From Bryobacterales bacterium (GTDB lineage Bacteria; Acidobacteriota; Terriglobia; Bryobacterales; Bryobacteraceae), in NCBI GenBank assembly GCA_003142185.1, contig PLOR01000097.1:1-63520 (forward strand): a stretch of 63,520 nucleotides of DNA, in the 5' to 3' direction. Made by a program: the position numbers and the translations under genes. Below, piece by piece: positions 25,797-35,445 of this stretch. The first letter of the stretch is position 1. Each line of letters starts with the position of its first letter. Under the pieces are notes generated by a model that was not told the DNA's origin, did no database searches, and worked only from the letters and a program-made list of their open reading frames with translations.

Positions 25797-26546
25797 TTAC
25801 CGCGCTCCCACAAGAACGGGCAGGAGGCGCGCCGCGGTTTCTGCCGCCTGTCTGCCGACCACTCCGTGCACCTGCACGAGGAGAACGTAGCGCGGACTGT
25901 CGCCGGGGTACACCACCACGGCGTAGCCATCGCCCGCCGCTCGTGGCGAATGGGAGCAGGGAGCGGTGCCCGTTTTGGCCAGCGCCGGACCAGGCAGCGC
26001 CGATCGAAGCGCGGCGGCCGTACCGACGCTGGCGCTCAGCCGCATTCCCTCGATCACCTCTGCGACCCCAGGCTCGGCCCTGCGCGAGGCCAATTCGGCA
26101 TACGCGCGCGCGACCTCCAGCGGAGACAGGCGCCAAGCGCTTCCCATACCGAATAACGTATCCCTGTCGCAATCCGCCGACGGCCCGCGCAGGCCGAACC
26201 GGTCCACCACTGCCCAGACGTCCGCGGGAGACACGTCCGCGGCGAGTTGACGGAAGTAGGAATTGCAGGAGTGCGCAATGGCGGCGGCCAGTCCGATGCG
26301 CCCGTGGCCCGTTTTCAGCCAGCAGTTTTCGCCAGTACACTCGTAAACGGGAAAGCGCATGCGGTGCCGCTGGCCGTAAGTAATCGCAGTAAATGGTTTG
26401 ACCAGCGAACCGACCGGAACGGGCACGTCTGGCGCGCGCCAGTCGATCGCGATCACGGTTTTGCGAGTTGCGTCCAACAGAAGATAGGACGTCTGGGCGT
26501 TTGCTGCGAAAACGGCTACGGCGCAGACGACCGCGAACCGAGTCAT
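25797..26546 (-). CDS. Minimal penicillin-binding-protein transpeptidase domain
   Basis: 249 residues including a signal peptide (MTRFAVVCAVAVFAANAQ). All three serine-acyltransferase motifs are present: Ser47-Leu-Val-Lys50 (VGSLVKPFTA), Ser93-Cys-Asn95 (HSCNSYF) and Lys191-Thr-Gly193 (LAKTGTA). The GMGSAWRLSPLEVARAYAEL segment matches class B PBPs. At this size it lacks the pedestal domain and is even shorter than a usual transpeptidase domain, so it may be a specialised cross-linking enzyme or a sensor that binds beta-lactams or stem peptides. It overlaps the upstream gene by ATGA and is followed at once by a SpoIID-type gene. Confidence 0.85.
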   Translation of the reverse strand: MTRFAVVCAVAVFAANAQTSYLLLDATRKTVIAIDWRAPDVPVPVGSLVKPFTAITYGQRHRMRFPVYECTGENCWLKTGHGRIGLAAAIAHSCNSYFRQLAADVSPADVWAVVDRFGLRGPSADCDRDTLFGMGSAWRLSPLEVARAYAELASRRAEPGVAEVIEGMRLSASVGTAAALRSALPGPALAKTGTAPCSHSPRAAGDGYAVVVYPGDSPRYVLLVQVHGVVGRQAAETAARLLPVLVGAR

Positions 26547-28252
26547 CGCGCGAGCTCATAGGTGACGGTCTGCTTCATCGTCTCGCCCTGTTCGGTTGCC
26601 GTGATCGTCGCCGATCTGACCTGCGGGAGCGTATCGCTCAAGCTGACGAGGTTCTGCGAAAGAAATTGCGGCGGCGCGGCAGCGGACGGATTCACCGGCG
26701 CGCGGACGTTATCGAGCTGCCGCATCCAGACGCCGAAATTGCGGCCCTCGCGGTCGTGCCGAAAGCCAGCCGCATAGATGCCGATGTTCGGTGGAAGCGG
26801 CGCGTTGGTCCGCAACAGCATGCGCTCAATCAATGGCTGCGAGTTGGCCACGATCAACCGGTTCCCCTCGACCGCGACTGCCAGCGGGACAAGGCCGTCC
26901 AGCAGGAAGTATCGCAGGCCTTCGCGATTCACTTCGGTCCATTCGACGCCGAGGCGCATGGTGGTCAACATGCCTTCGATGGCCGAAGCGATGGCCTCCC
27001 GGACCGCTGCCGCATCCCAGGCCGATTGACGGACGACGACCAGCGCCCGGTTGGTGCCGATGAAGACGGCGTCCGCTGCCGGGCGCGTCTCTTCCACCTG
27101 GACGGCTGCCGTCAGCTTGTCGGCGTTCAGCAGATGCTGGAGAGCCTCCGGAAGAAGTTGGCCGCTATCATCAGGAAACTCCGGCTCATCGATGCGGATA
27201 TCCAGATCCGCCTCGCTGCCAGCGGCAGTGGCACCACTCGGGGCGGACGGCGCCAGATCGGGCGAGCGTTCGGCGCGCGCTACGGCGGGATTGAGCAGCT
27301 TGGCCGTCAACAGGGCCAACGTTTCGCCCGGTTCGGGGCCAGCCCATCCCCGGTAGAAACCGGCGTCATCGGGAACCAGCCGCAGGGCTTCGGCCAGCGG
27401 CTGGCTATCCGCGGAAGATTCCGTGGAGGGGGCAGCCGCGTGGAAGAGCAGCCGTTCTTCCCGAATCGCCCCGGCGCTCAGGAATAAATCCGAAATACCG
27501 GATGTGTACTGCCGGACCAGCGAGACGTTGCGCTGAATCCAATGCGAGCGGAAATGCGGGCTTCTTCCGAGCGCCGCGAAGTCCATCACCAGCCGCAGGT
27601 CGCCCGCGCCGCCAGCCGCCCGGCTGGGCCGGGCGAACCAGCCTTCATCGCTCATCTTGTTGCGCGCTCCGTGCGCCATCAGCTCCAGCGCGCCGGCGAT
27701 CAGATCTTCACGCGTGGCGAGCAGTAACACGTCATCGGTTGAAGCGAAGGCCACCACGCGGCCCGAAGCATCCGTGCGAACGTAGAAGTCCACACCGCCG
27801 GCCTTGCGAGGCGTGAAGTTCGCTCGCGAGCGCCACAGCACGGTCTCCACCGCTTTGGCCGAGGGCAGGCGAGTCATGTATAGAAACTCGAGCTTGCCGA
27901 TGTCGTAGAGCGCCAACGCGGACTCGGAGCCCGCGATGCTCTGAAGCATCGAAGTGTCCGGTGCGAAGCCGGCCGCGCCGGCGTAGTCCTTGTAGACCTC
28001 GTCGAGCCGCATGAAGAGATGCGACTGCGAGAAAGCGCTATAGTCGGCGCTCGAGAGCCAGTGCTCGCGAACCTGCGAAGCGCGCCAGTTCGACAGAAGC
28101 GACGCGAAGTCCTTGGCCTCGAGGTATAGCACAGGCCCAGCCGGCACAAACTCGCTGAGCTTTGGCGGCGCCGGCTGGCCGACCTGGGAGAGGAGGACCG
28201 CTACGCATACGCCTCCCAGGCCGATTCCGGCTCGCAGCAGATTCTTCTTCAT
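26543..28252 (-). CDS. Exported DUF3352-like protein, 569 aa
   Basis: A signal anchor (GIGLGGVCVAVLLSQVG) precedes a large domain beginning LSEFVPAGPVLYLEAKDFAS. That phrase, the repeated pattern of about 300 residues (YDIGKLEFLYMTRLPSAKAV ... FASTDDVLLLATREDLIAGA; then VVVRQSAWDAAAVREAI ... VAVEGNRLIVANSQPLIERM) resembles DUF3352 proteins, which are exported and of unknown function. Two halves look like a duplication of one beta-alpha domain. It starts ATG 28252, overlapping the end of the giant TPR gene by 4 nt, and its stop overlaps the start of the transpeptidase gene by 4 nt. It is thus central to a coupled operon. Confidence 0.75.
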   Translation of the reverse strand: MKKNLLRAGIGLGGVCVAVLLSQVGQPAPPKLSEFVPAGPVLYLEAKDFASLLSNWRASQVREHWLSSADYSAFSQSHLFMRLDEVYKDYAGAAGFAPDTSMLQSIAGSESALALYDIGKLEFLYMTRLPSAKAVETVLWRSRANFTPRKAGGVDFYVRTDASGRVVAFASTDDVLLLATREDLIAGALELMAHGARNKMSDEGWFARPSRAAGGAGDLRLVMDFAALGRSPHFRSHWIQRNVSLVRQYTSGISDLFLSAGAIREERLLFHAAAPSTESSADSQPLAEALRLVPDDAGFYRGWAGPEPGETLALLTAKLLNPAVARAERSPDLAPSAPSGATAAGSEADLDIRIDEPEFPDDSGQLLPEALQHLLNADKLTAAVQVEETRPAADAVFIGTNRALVVVRQSAWDAAAVREAIASAIEGMLTTMRLGVEWTEVNREGLRYFLLDGLVPLAVAVEGNRLIVANSQPLIERMLLRTNAPLPPNIGIYAAGFRHDREGRNFGVWMRQLDNVRAPVNPSAAAPPQFLSQNLVSLSDTLPQVRSATITATEQGETMKQTVTYELAR

Positions 28253-31200
28253 AAAGTCCCCCGTTTCCCAGCAGCCAGCATCGGCCGGACGATCGCCGGT
28301 TGTTCCACATTCAAACCGACCACGGGTCGCCGCAGCGTGTTTTCGCGGCGGCGGCCGATCTCCGCGTTCACCTCGGCCAGTCGCGCATCGAGGCGCGGAC
28401 TTGGGTCGATTTCCCTGGCGACCCGAAGCAGATGCCCAGCCATCGTCAGGTCTCCCGCGCGCACGAATGCATCGGCCAGCCGTTGCGCGACAGCGGTACG
28501 TTCCGCTTTGGCGAGCCCCTCCGCAGAGAGGAACGATCGGGCCGCCGCCAGCGCCCACCGCCCTTGCTCGCTTTCAAATTCTTCATTGCGGCCCCACCAG
28601 CGTGGAAGAATCGAATCTGCGGCGGCAATCGCGGTTCGGTCGCGGCCGGCATCGAGCGCGGCTCGCACCAGGGCCACACGCACCGCCTCCGGTGCCGGAT
28701 CGATCGCCACCGCTCCCAGAAGCAGCCGCAGGCGGGTGGCGGGATCTTTGGCGGCGGTGGCCGCGCGAACGCGCGCTTCGAAATAGAGCGGCTTTTCGGC
28801 GGCGGTTGGATCGACGCTGCCGGCGGCCAGCAGGTTGAGCTCTCCGCTGCCGATCTGGACGACCGGCCGCACCGCCGACAGCGCGTCAGCGGCCCGGACC
28901 CGCATTTCGTAAGAAGCCTCCGCATCGGCGGACACCGCGGCCAGCGTTTCCGTGCTGTGCCGAATCGCGGCCAGGCGCAGACGAGCGCCTTCATCCCATG
29001 GCGCAGCGCGTTCGCGCGTCGCCAGGAATTCCACCGCCTCGGACTGGTGCCCGGTTCTTTCCAACAGGTCCGCCGCGGCCATCAGATTCTCGAACGGCTC
29101 GACTGAGACCAGGTTCATGCGGCGCAGCAATGCCATCGCGGCGTCGACATCACCGGTTTCAAGCCGTATGCCGGCCAATCCCAGGAAATTGGTTGGGCTC
29201 AAATCGCGATCGTCCAACGCGCGCGTGTACAGGTAATCCAAAACCGCTCGCGCCGATATACGATCGCCCTGGTTGGTTAACTGAGTAGCGGCGCTTTGCA
29301 GGGATTCCGTGGTTGGCGCCTTGGCTCGATCCTGGCGATAGCGATCGAGCCGCGCGGCCAACTCGCCGGATTGCGCGGCGATCACGATTTCAAGATCTCC
29401 CGGCGGATTCTGGATAAGGGCCAGCAACGCGCGGGCGCCTTCGGTGCGGCGGTGCTGGACCAGGTACTGCAACAGCTCAATGCGGCGCTGATTCAGCTCC
29501 GACTGCGCGAAAGTGCGGGCCTCGCCGGCGGCCTGAGCCATCTGGGCGTCCGCGAGTTCGACTATCCGGCGAAGGACCGGCTCTCGCTGCTCCTCGGGGA
29601 TTGCGGAAGATACGATTTGCGCCAGGAAGTTGGCGGAATCGGCGGGCGTCCGCGCTGCGCGCGAAAGATCGAGAATCCAGCTCACGCCGGCTTCCGGTCT
29701 GCCGGCCGCGGCCATCACGCCTCGCAACAACGGTTCCACCTGATAGGCGCCGTTCATGCGGATGTAATCATGAAGAAGCCGGTCGGCTTGGGCTCGCACA
29801 TCGGGGAGAATCTTGTGCTGCCAGGGGAGAGTATTGCGCTGCCCGATGGCAGTGAGAGTGTGCTCCGCCTGGTGCCAGAATTCGGGCGGCACGCGGCCGG
29901 AGTTCTCCTGGCGCCGGAACGCTTCGAGCGCCAGCTTCGTTTGCGCGATGGCGTCATCCTGTTTGCCCTGCTTCCATAGAATATCTGCGATGGCCTGGCG
30001 CGCATTTCCGGCGTTGGGATCGAACTGAAGACCGTCTTCGTACTCCGCAATCGCGCGGTCGTGCCGCCCCAGTTCTTCGTAAGATTGCGCGAGCGCGAAG
30101 TAACCGGCGGCTTGCGCGGGCGCCGCTTCCAGCGTGGCTGGCAGGTAGTCTTCCGAACCGTCACGGTTGGTTAGCCCCAGGTATTCGCCATAGCGCGAGC
30201 CAAAATAGAACCACATCGCGCCGGCCAACTGCTGGTTGCGATCCACCGGCTTGCCGAGGCGCTCTCCGATAGTGCCGCCGCCGAGCAATCCGGCGAATGC
30301 CTGATTCACTTCGGGGGCAGGATCTCGGTAATACAGCCCAACCAGGCTCAGGTAAGCCCGCGCCCACACCGGCGTCTCCGTGTTCCCGCCCCGCGATACC
30401 GCGGCTCGCGCGAATGCACCGTCGCCGGCCTCGATGGCGATTTGCAATCCAGCGTGGCTGCTGGCCGCCAGCTTCAGCCGGCGATCCGGATCGCGCGTGC
30501 GCAACAGTTCCAAGTAGCGTTGAAGATCGATGCCGCCCTCGTCCTGCGACAACACGCGGAACTCGCTTTCGGCGTCCCCCGCGATGGCGTAGGCCTGCGC
30601 TGCCTGGCCGAGCACCTGCTGACTGAAGCCGGGCGGTCGGTCGCGTTTCGCACGCCAGTACCGCTCCAGCAGAGAACCGAGCTCGGCGAATTGCATCCTG
30701 GACTTCTGCAACTCGACGATCCGCGATAGGTGCGCCTGGGCGGACGGCGCATCCGGCTCCGCCAGCAGCAGGTCGCTTCGCCAGCGAACCTCGCGCTCTT
30801 TCAGCCCCGCGAACTGCGCCAGTTGCAGCAGGCTGTCATTCCAGGTTGTCGTGTTGCTCGCAGTCGCCCTCGCCTTTTCGAGGAATGCGGCCAGGGAGAC
30901 CTTTTCTTCGGGGGTGAAGTAAGTGTTGGCGGTCTGACCGATCTGACGCAGCGCGAGATCGGCTAACTGCGGAACGGCTTCGCGCTGCGGCAACTGCATG
31001 CCGGCCTGCTGAGCGGCGTAGAGGCGCCGATAAGCCTCTTCGTGCTTGCGCAGCCGCGTCATCACCCGCGCGTATAGTTCAGCGCCTTCGCCCTGGTCAA
31101 TCAGCAGCCGTGGGCCGGCGAGATCGCAACCGCGGCCGGCGAATGTCGCGGCCTCCTGCAATAAGCCCCACTTCTCCAGGGTCGCCGCCGCGTTGAAGAA

Positions 31201-34200
31201 CAGATCGGGTTTCGCGGGCCGGCCTTCGATCATCGCGGCTTCGACGGCTTTCACCGCTTCCGCGGGCCGCCGCTCGCGCGCCAGAAGCTCGGCGACTTTC
31301 AGCAGCCATTGCGGATCGCGATAACTCAGCGCGTAAAGATTCTTGTACGCTTCGATCGCCTGATCGAAGCGCGTCAGTTTCTCTTCCAACTGTGCCTGCG
31401 CGATCCGCAGGTCCAGCCGATCCGGACGAACCGCAATGGCGCGATCATAAGCCGAAACGGCCGCCGGGTAATCCTCGAACTGCGTTTCGAGGCGCGCCAG
31501 CGCGATGTGCAGCCGCACGTCTTTGGGAGATTCGGCGGATGCCTTGGTGTAATAACCGGCCAGCCTCGGCTGAAGCCCGTGCCGTGCCGCGAACAGAGCC
31601 GCATCTTTGACCAGATCCTCATCTTCCGGGTATCGGTTGACGATTTCGATATACTGATCGACCGCCGCGGCATACTCCTTCAGTTGCTCCAGCGCCGGGA
31701 TGATGCCGCGCCGCAAACCGGCCACGCGCTCGTTGCGCTCGACGATAGGAATGGCCGCGTGGCTCATGTCCGCAATCTTGGCAGCATAGAAATCGCGGAG
31801 CTGCTGATACTCGCCTGCGCGCGCATACGTATCCGCCATGGCTGCCAGGTAATCCGCGTTGAACGGTTCGCCCGCCAATAATTCGGCAAGCAGGTCTCGC
31901 GCACGGCCGTACTTGGCCGACTCGGCGGCTTTTTGGGCAGCTTCGAAAGTGAACTGTTTCTTGAAAACCGCATTCGACGAGCGCGCCGCAGCCGCAAGCG
32001 TATCCACCGCCTGCTCGGGCAGATGGTTGCGCCAATAGAAGTCCGTGGCGGCGCGCACCACGCCGAGGATGGCGGGGTTCGCGCGCAGTACGTCTTCGAT
32101 GACCGTGCGGGCCGCCGCGACATCCGGCTTGCTCTCGTAATAACGGGCCAGCGCCAGCCGAAGGCGTATGCGCTCCACATCGTCGGTCGCGAGCGCGATC
32201 TGCCGCTCGAGCACCGATTCGCGCACGTTCTCGAAACCGAGGCGGGCGGCTGCAGCGCCCAGATCCTCCAGCAACTCCGGCGAACTGGTGCTGCGCGTCA
32301 AGGAAAGTAGGAACGCGGCCGCATCGTCTCTGCGGTTCTGCTGCTCGAGGATTGCCAACCGCAGCGCCACAGCAGCGCGATTTGGATTGCCGCTCGTTAC
32401 AAGCGCGACTGTCCGAGTTTCGATCATCGGCCGCAACGCAGGCCGGCGGGCGAGTTGGAGCAGGCGCGAGCGCGCGGGAGAAGCGCCTTCGGTTCCAGCC
32501 CCGCCGGTTTCGAGCGCGCCCTTGATGTACTCCTCGACTGCGCGATCATCGTCGCCCTTGTTCTCATAAATCGCGCCAGCCTGATAGGCATAAAGGGTGG
32601 GATCGGAGAGTTTCTGGCGTCCCTCCGCCAGCAAGCGGAGCGCGTCGTCAAACTGGAAGTAGTCCCAAAACACGGTGGCGGCTTCGAGATACCCGTCCGC
32701 ATTTCCCGGTTCGATTTGGGGGATGCGGTTCCAAAACGGGCGCGCCTGCGAAAAGCGTTCCCGATCCGCGTAGATCTCGCCGGCCTCGGTCAGCGCCGCG
32801 CGGTCGCCGGGAGCGTACTTTACGACGTTCTCGACCAGAGCTACCGCTTTCGCCGCGTACTCCGGCCGATACGCCGCCAACGAGCGATCGACCGCCGCGG
32901 CGCGCAGGACGATCGATCGATCGCCGGGATACTGCGCGGCCAGCGCGTCGAAGACCGGTGCGGCTTCTTCGAAATGCGATTTCCAGGCCGCCATCTCGGC
33001 AACCAGCTTCGCTCCCCAGGGGTTGGCGGAGGCTAATTTCGACGTATCGCCCGCCTGCGCGCGAAGCGCATCGGCCTCCCGCTGTTCTTCGTCTCCATAG
33101 GTGGAAAGGAATAACTGCCGGAGGTGATCGTCATAGAACCAATACTGGCGGAGTAGCTCACGGTAGGCGCGACGATCGAGGGTCTCTTTGCGTGAGTACG
33201 CGTCGAGTAAGTTGCGGACAAACTGCAAGTTGTTCGGGAAGCGCTGATGAGCGTATAGGTTGACCTGCCGGTAGGCGGCTGGGCCGACTGCGGAGGAATT
33301 GACCAATTCATGGAAGTACATTTCCAGGTCGGTGCCGGAGAATATTTTGACCACGTCGACTGTGAGCTTCTCAAACTCCGCGCGGCGCTGGCGGCGCAGA
33401 TACCAGCGAGCCAGTTTGTGCGTCCAGGAGGCGTCTGGGAAGCGTTCCATAGCTTTGCGATAAACGGCTTCCACTTGCCCGCCCAGCTTGTTCTCATCCA
33501 GAAATGCGGCCAGGCGTTCATAGAGTCCCGGATCGTCCGGATTGCGGTCAATCTCGCCGCGGCAGACCGCCAGCGCATCCATCACCCGGTCCAGCGAAAC
33601 CAGGCGCGAGATATAGCGGTCCAGCACGCGTGCATACTCGGGCGAGCGTGCGCCGCTGGCGGTGTCGGTTTTTTGCGCGGCCTGGCCGGCTTGCTCGCCG
33701 TCGGCTGCCACCGGCACCGCGTAGACTTGTCCGCCCCCCGTGAACTCCCCGAACTGGGATCGCGCCCCCTCCGCGGGCACCGGCGCTGACGGCACGGCTG
33801 CCCCGCCCAGCGGCACGCCGTCCGCCTTGGCGGCCAACTCCTTCAATAATGCGTCGTAGAGGGCGAACTCTTCGCGCGGCTGCGCCTTGCGCGCATACGC
33901 GTCCGCCATATCCAAGGCCACCGTCGCGCGCTGCGGAGCGGACGGAAATGCAGTCAGAAAGTCACGGCCATGGCGAATCACGCCGTCGCTCTCGCCATAA
34001 ATGGCGTAGGCTTCTATCAAGCGCGCATGCAACGCGGGCCGCTCCGCCGACTGCGGAAACTGGCGGTCGATCATGCCGATTAACTCGAAAGCGCGCGCGC
34101 GATGGAAATAAGCCGTCGCACCCTTTTCCTGATCGGCCAGGCTGGTGCGCGGCGATTCTGAATTCAGCAGCAGCGAGAGGATCCCGTTGAGGTACCCCGG

Positions 34201-35445
34201 ATAAGGGTCTATGGTGGCGATGTCGCGATACAACGAAAGGTCGCCAGACCCGAAGCGAATGGGCTCTTCGGGCGACGTCAGCAGCACATTCGCGATTCCG
34301 GCGAGGGCCTGCTCGCGCGATGCCGCGGGTGCGCCCGGCAGGCTGTACAGCGCGTAGTAATGACGGATGGATTCGTTCGGGTCCTGCGCCTGGTCGAACA
34401 GAAGAGCGAGGGTGGTGAGCTCGTCGGCGGTCCACGTTTGGTGGCGAGCTTCCTTATTCAGCCGGAATTCGACCAGGGCGCGCCGCGCGGCAGGCTGGTT
34501 GCCCAGTTTGCGCAGGCCAAAAAACAGCTTGGCGACCGCTCGCAGATCCTGGGGATTTTTCTGGACCGTGGCGCGGGATTCGGCGAGAAACAGGCGAAGC
34601 CGCCCCGCTTTTTCGAGCATGTCGAGATACGACTCGATAAGGCTGGACGGCCAGAGAGGTTGGAATTCGCGCTCATAGAGCGCGAGCGCCTGGGCCGCGT
34701 TTCCGCGACGCAATTCCAAGTCGGCTCGGGCGGTGAACGGGTAGATCCGGTCATCCGGAAACGCTTTCTGGTAAGCGGCGATCTGCCGCTCTGCGGCGTC
34801 GAACTGGCGGTGGTCGCGCAGGTAATCGAAATACCGAGTGTACGGCTCCGTTTCCTGCGGGTAGCGCGCCATCCAGTCGCGGTAAGTTTGGTCGACTAAG
34901 TCGGCCGGCAACTGCTGGGTCCGAATTAACTCGATCATTTGCCCGAAGGTGCGCCAGCTACGCTGCCTGGCGGCGGGAGTAAGCCTTTCCGCCGGCGCGG
35001 ACGGGGCCAGCGCAGCGGCCCGCAGGGCCTTCATCTCATCGGCAGGCTGCAAGCGCCGGTGATAGAACTGCGCCAGCGCAAGCTGCCCTTCGGCCGAATC
35101 CGGCACGGTCTGCGCGTACTCCTGCCAATCGGCCTCGGCAGCCGCGAAATCCAATTGCAATTCCGCTTCACCCGCGCGCAGACGGTATAACTCGGCGTTG
35201 GCAGGCGATGCGGCAATCAAGTTAGTCAAGGCGGGCCGCGTCTCGCTCGGCGGCCTGCGCACGCGAACCGCGCCGTTGGGCCACGCAACACTGCGGAAGA
35301 AAGCGTCCTGGATCGAATTGGCTTCGAGATACTTCAGCCAGTCGCTCATCTCCGCGCGCAACTGCGGATTGGCAACGGCCAGGATAACCGCTCCGCCGAA
35401 CAGCCCGGAGCAAACCAGCAGGCGGGAACTATGGCACCACTTCAA
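28249..35445 (-). CDS. Giant exported TPR protein, 2398 aa
   Basis: The largest protein in the window. Start TTG 35445 has GAGGAGG 6 nt upstream. The first 30 residues are a signal or membrane anchor (LLVCSGLFGGAVILAVANP). From about residue 60 to the C-terminus it is a string of helix-turn-helix units of the tetratricopeptide type (for example ALARLETQFEDYPAAVSAYD, AIAEYEDGLQFDPNAGNARQ, AEADWQEYAQTVPDSAEGQ), tens of repeats in all, with no catalytic domain visible. Such solenoids form scaffolds for protein complexes. It overlaps the VIT/VWA gene by 17 nt and the next gene by 4 nt. An extended periplasmic or surface scaffold is inferred. Confidence 0.9.
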   Translation of the reverse strand: MKWCHSSRLLVCSGLFGGAVILAVANPQLRAEMSDWLKYLEANSIQDAFFRSVAWPNGAVRVRRPPSETRPALTNLIAASPANAELYRLRAGEAELQLDFAAAEADWQEYAQTVPDSAEGQLALAQFYHRRLQPADEMKALRAAALAPSAPAERLTPAARQRSWRTFGQMIELIRTQQLPADLVDQTYRDWMARYPQETEPYTRYFDYLRDHRQFDAAERQIAAYQKAFPDDRIYPFTARADLELRRGNAAQALALYEREFQPLWPSSLIESYLDMLEKAGRLRLFLAESRATVQKNPQDLRAVAKLFFGLRKLGNQPAARRALVEFRLNKEARHQTWTADELTTLALLFDQAQDPNESIRHYYALYSLPGAPAASREQALAGIANVLLTSPEEPIRFGSGDLSLYRDIATIDPYPGYLNGILSLLLNSESPRTSLADQEKGATAYFHRARAFELIGMIDRQFPQSAERPALHARLIEAYAIYGESDGVIRHGRDFLTAFPSAPQRATVALDMADAYARKAQPREEFALYDALLKELAAKADGVPLGGAAVPSAPVPAEGARSQFGEFTGGGQVYAVPVAADGEQAGQAAQKTDTASGARSPEYARVLDRYISRLVSLDRVMDALAVCRGEIDRNPDDPGLYERLAAFLDENKLGGQVEAVYRKAMERFPDASWTHKLARWYLRRQRRAEFEKLTVDVVKIFSGTDLEMYFHELVNSSAVGPAAYRQVNLYAHQRFPNNLQFVRNLLDAYSRKETLDRRAYRELLRQYWFYDDHLRQLFLSTYGDEEQREADALRAQAGDTSKLASANPWGAKLVAEMAAWKSHFEEAAPVFDALAAQYPGDRSIVLRAAAVDRSLAAYRPEYAAKAVALVENVVKYAPGDRAALTEAGEIYADRERFSQARPFWNRIPQIEPGNADGYLEAATVFWDYFQFDDALRLLAEGRQKLSDPTLYAYQAGAIYENKGDDDRAVEEYIKGALETGGAGTEGASPARSRLLQLARRPALRPMIETRTVALVTSGNPNRAAVALRLAILEQQNRRDDAAAFLLSLTRSTSSPELLEDLGAAAARLGFENVRESVLERQIALATDDVERIRLRLALARYYESKPDVAAARTVIEDVLRANPAILGVVRAATDFYWRNHLPEQAVDTLAAAARSSNAVFKKQFTFEAAQKAAESAKYGRARDLLAELLAGEPFNADYLAAMADTYARAGEYQQLRDFYAAKIADMSHAAIPIVERNERVAGLRRGIIPALEQLKEYAAAVDQYIEIVNRYPEDEDLVKDAALFAARHGLQPRLAGYYTKASAESPKDVRLHIALARLETQFEDYPAAVSAYDRAIAVRPDRLDLRIAQAQLEEKLTRFDQAIEAYKNLYALSYRDPQWLLKVAELLARERRPAEAVKAVEAAMIEGRPAKPDLFFNAAATLEKWGLLQEAATFAGRGCDLAGPRLLIDQGEGAELYARVMTRLRKHEEAYRRLYAAQQAGMQLPQREAVPQLADLALRQIGQTANTYFTPEEKVSLAAFLEKARATASNTTTWNDSLLQLAQFAGLKEREVRWRSDLLLAEPDAPSAQAHLSRIVELQKSRMQFAELGSLLERYWRAKRDRPPGFSQQVLGQAAQAYAIAGDAESEFRVLSQDEGGIDLQRYLELLRTRDPDRRLKLAASSHAGLQIAIEAGDGAFARAAVSRGGNTETPVWARAYLSLVGLYYRDPAPEVNQAFAGLLGGGTIGERLGKPVDRNQQLAGAMWFYFGSRYGEYLGLTNRDGSEDYLPATLEAAPAQAAGYFALAQSYEELGRHDRAIAEYEDGLQFDPNAGNARQAIADILWKQGKQDDAIAQTKLALEAFRRQENSGRVPPEFWHQAEHTLTAIGQRNTLPWQHKILPDVRAQADRLLHDYIRMNGAYQVEPLLRGVMAAAGRPEAGVSWILDLSRAARTPADSANFLAQIVSSAIPEEQREPVLRRIVELADAQMAQAAGEARTFAQSELNQRRIELLQYLVQHRRTEGARALLALIQNPPGDLEIVIAAQSGELAARLDRYRQDRAKAPTTESLQSAATQLTNQGDRISARAVLDYLYTRALDDRDLSPTNFLGLAGIRLETGDVDAAMALLRRMNLVSVEPFENLMAAADLLERTGHQSEAVEFLATRERAAPWDEGARLRLAAIRHSTETLAAVSADAEASYEMRVRAADALSAVRPVVQIGSGELNLLAAGSVDPTAAEKPLYFEARVRAATAAKDPATRLRLLLGAVAIDPAPEAVRVALVRAALDAGRDRTAIAAADSILPRWWGRNEEFESEQGRWALAAARSFLSAEGLAKAERTAVAQRLADAFVRAGDLTMAGHLLRVAREIDPSPRLDARLAEVNAEIGRRRENTLRRPVVGLNVEQPAIVRPMLAAGKRGTL

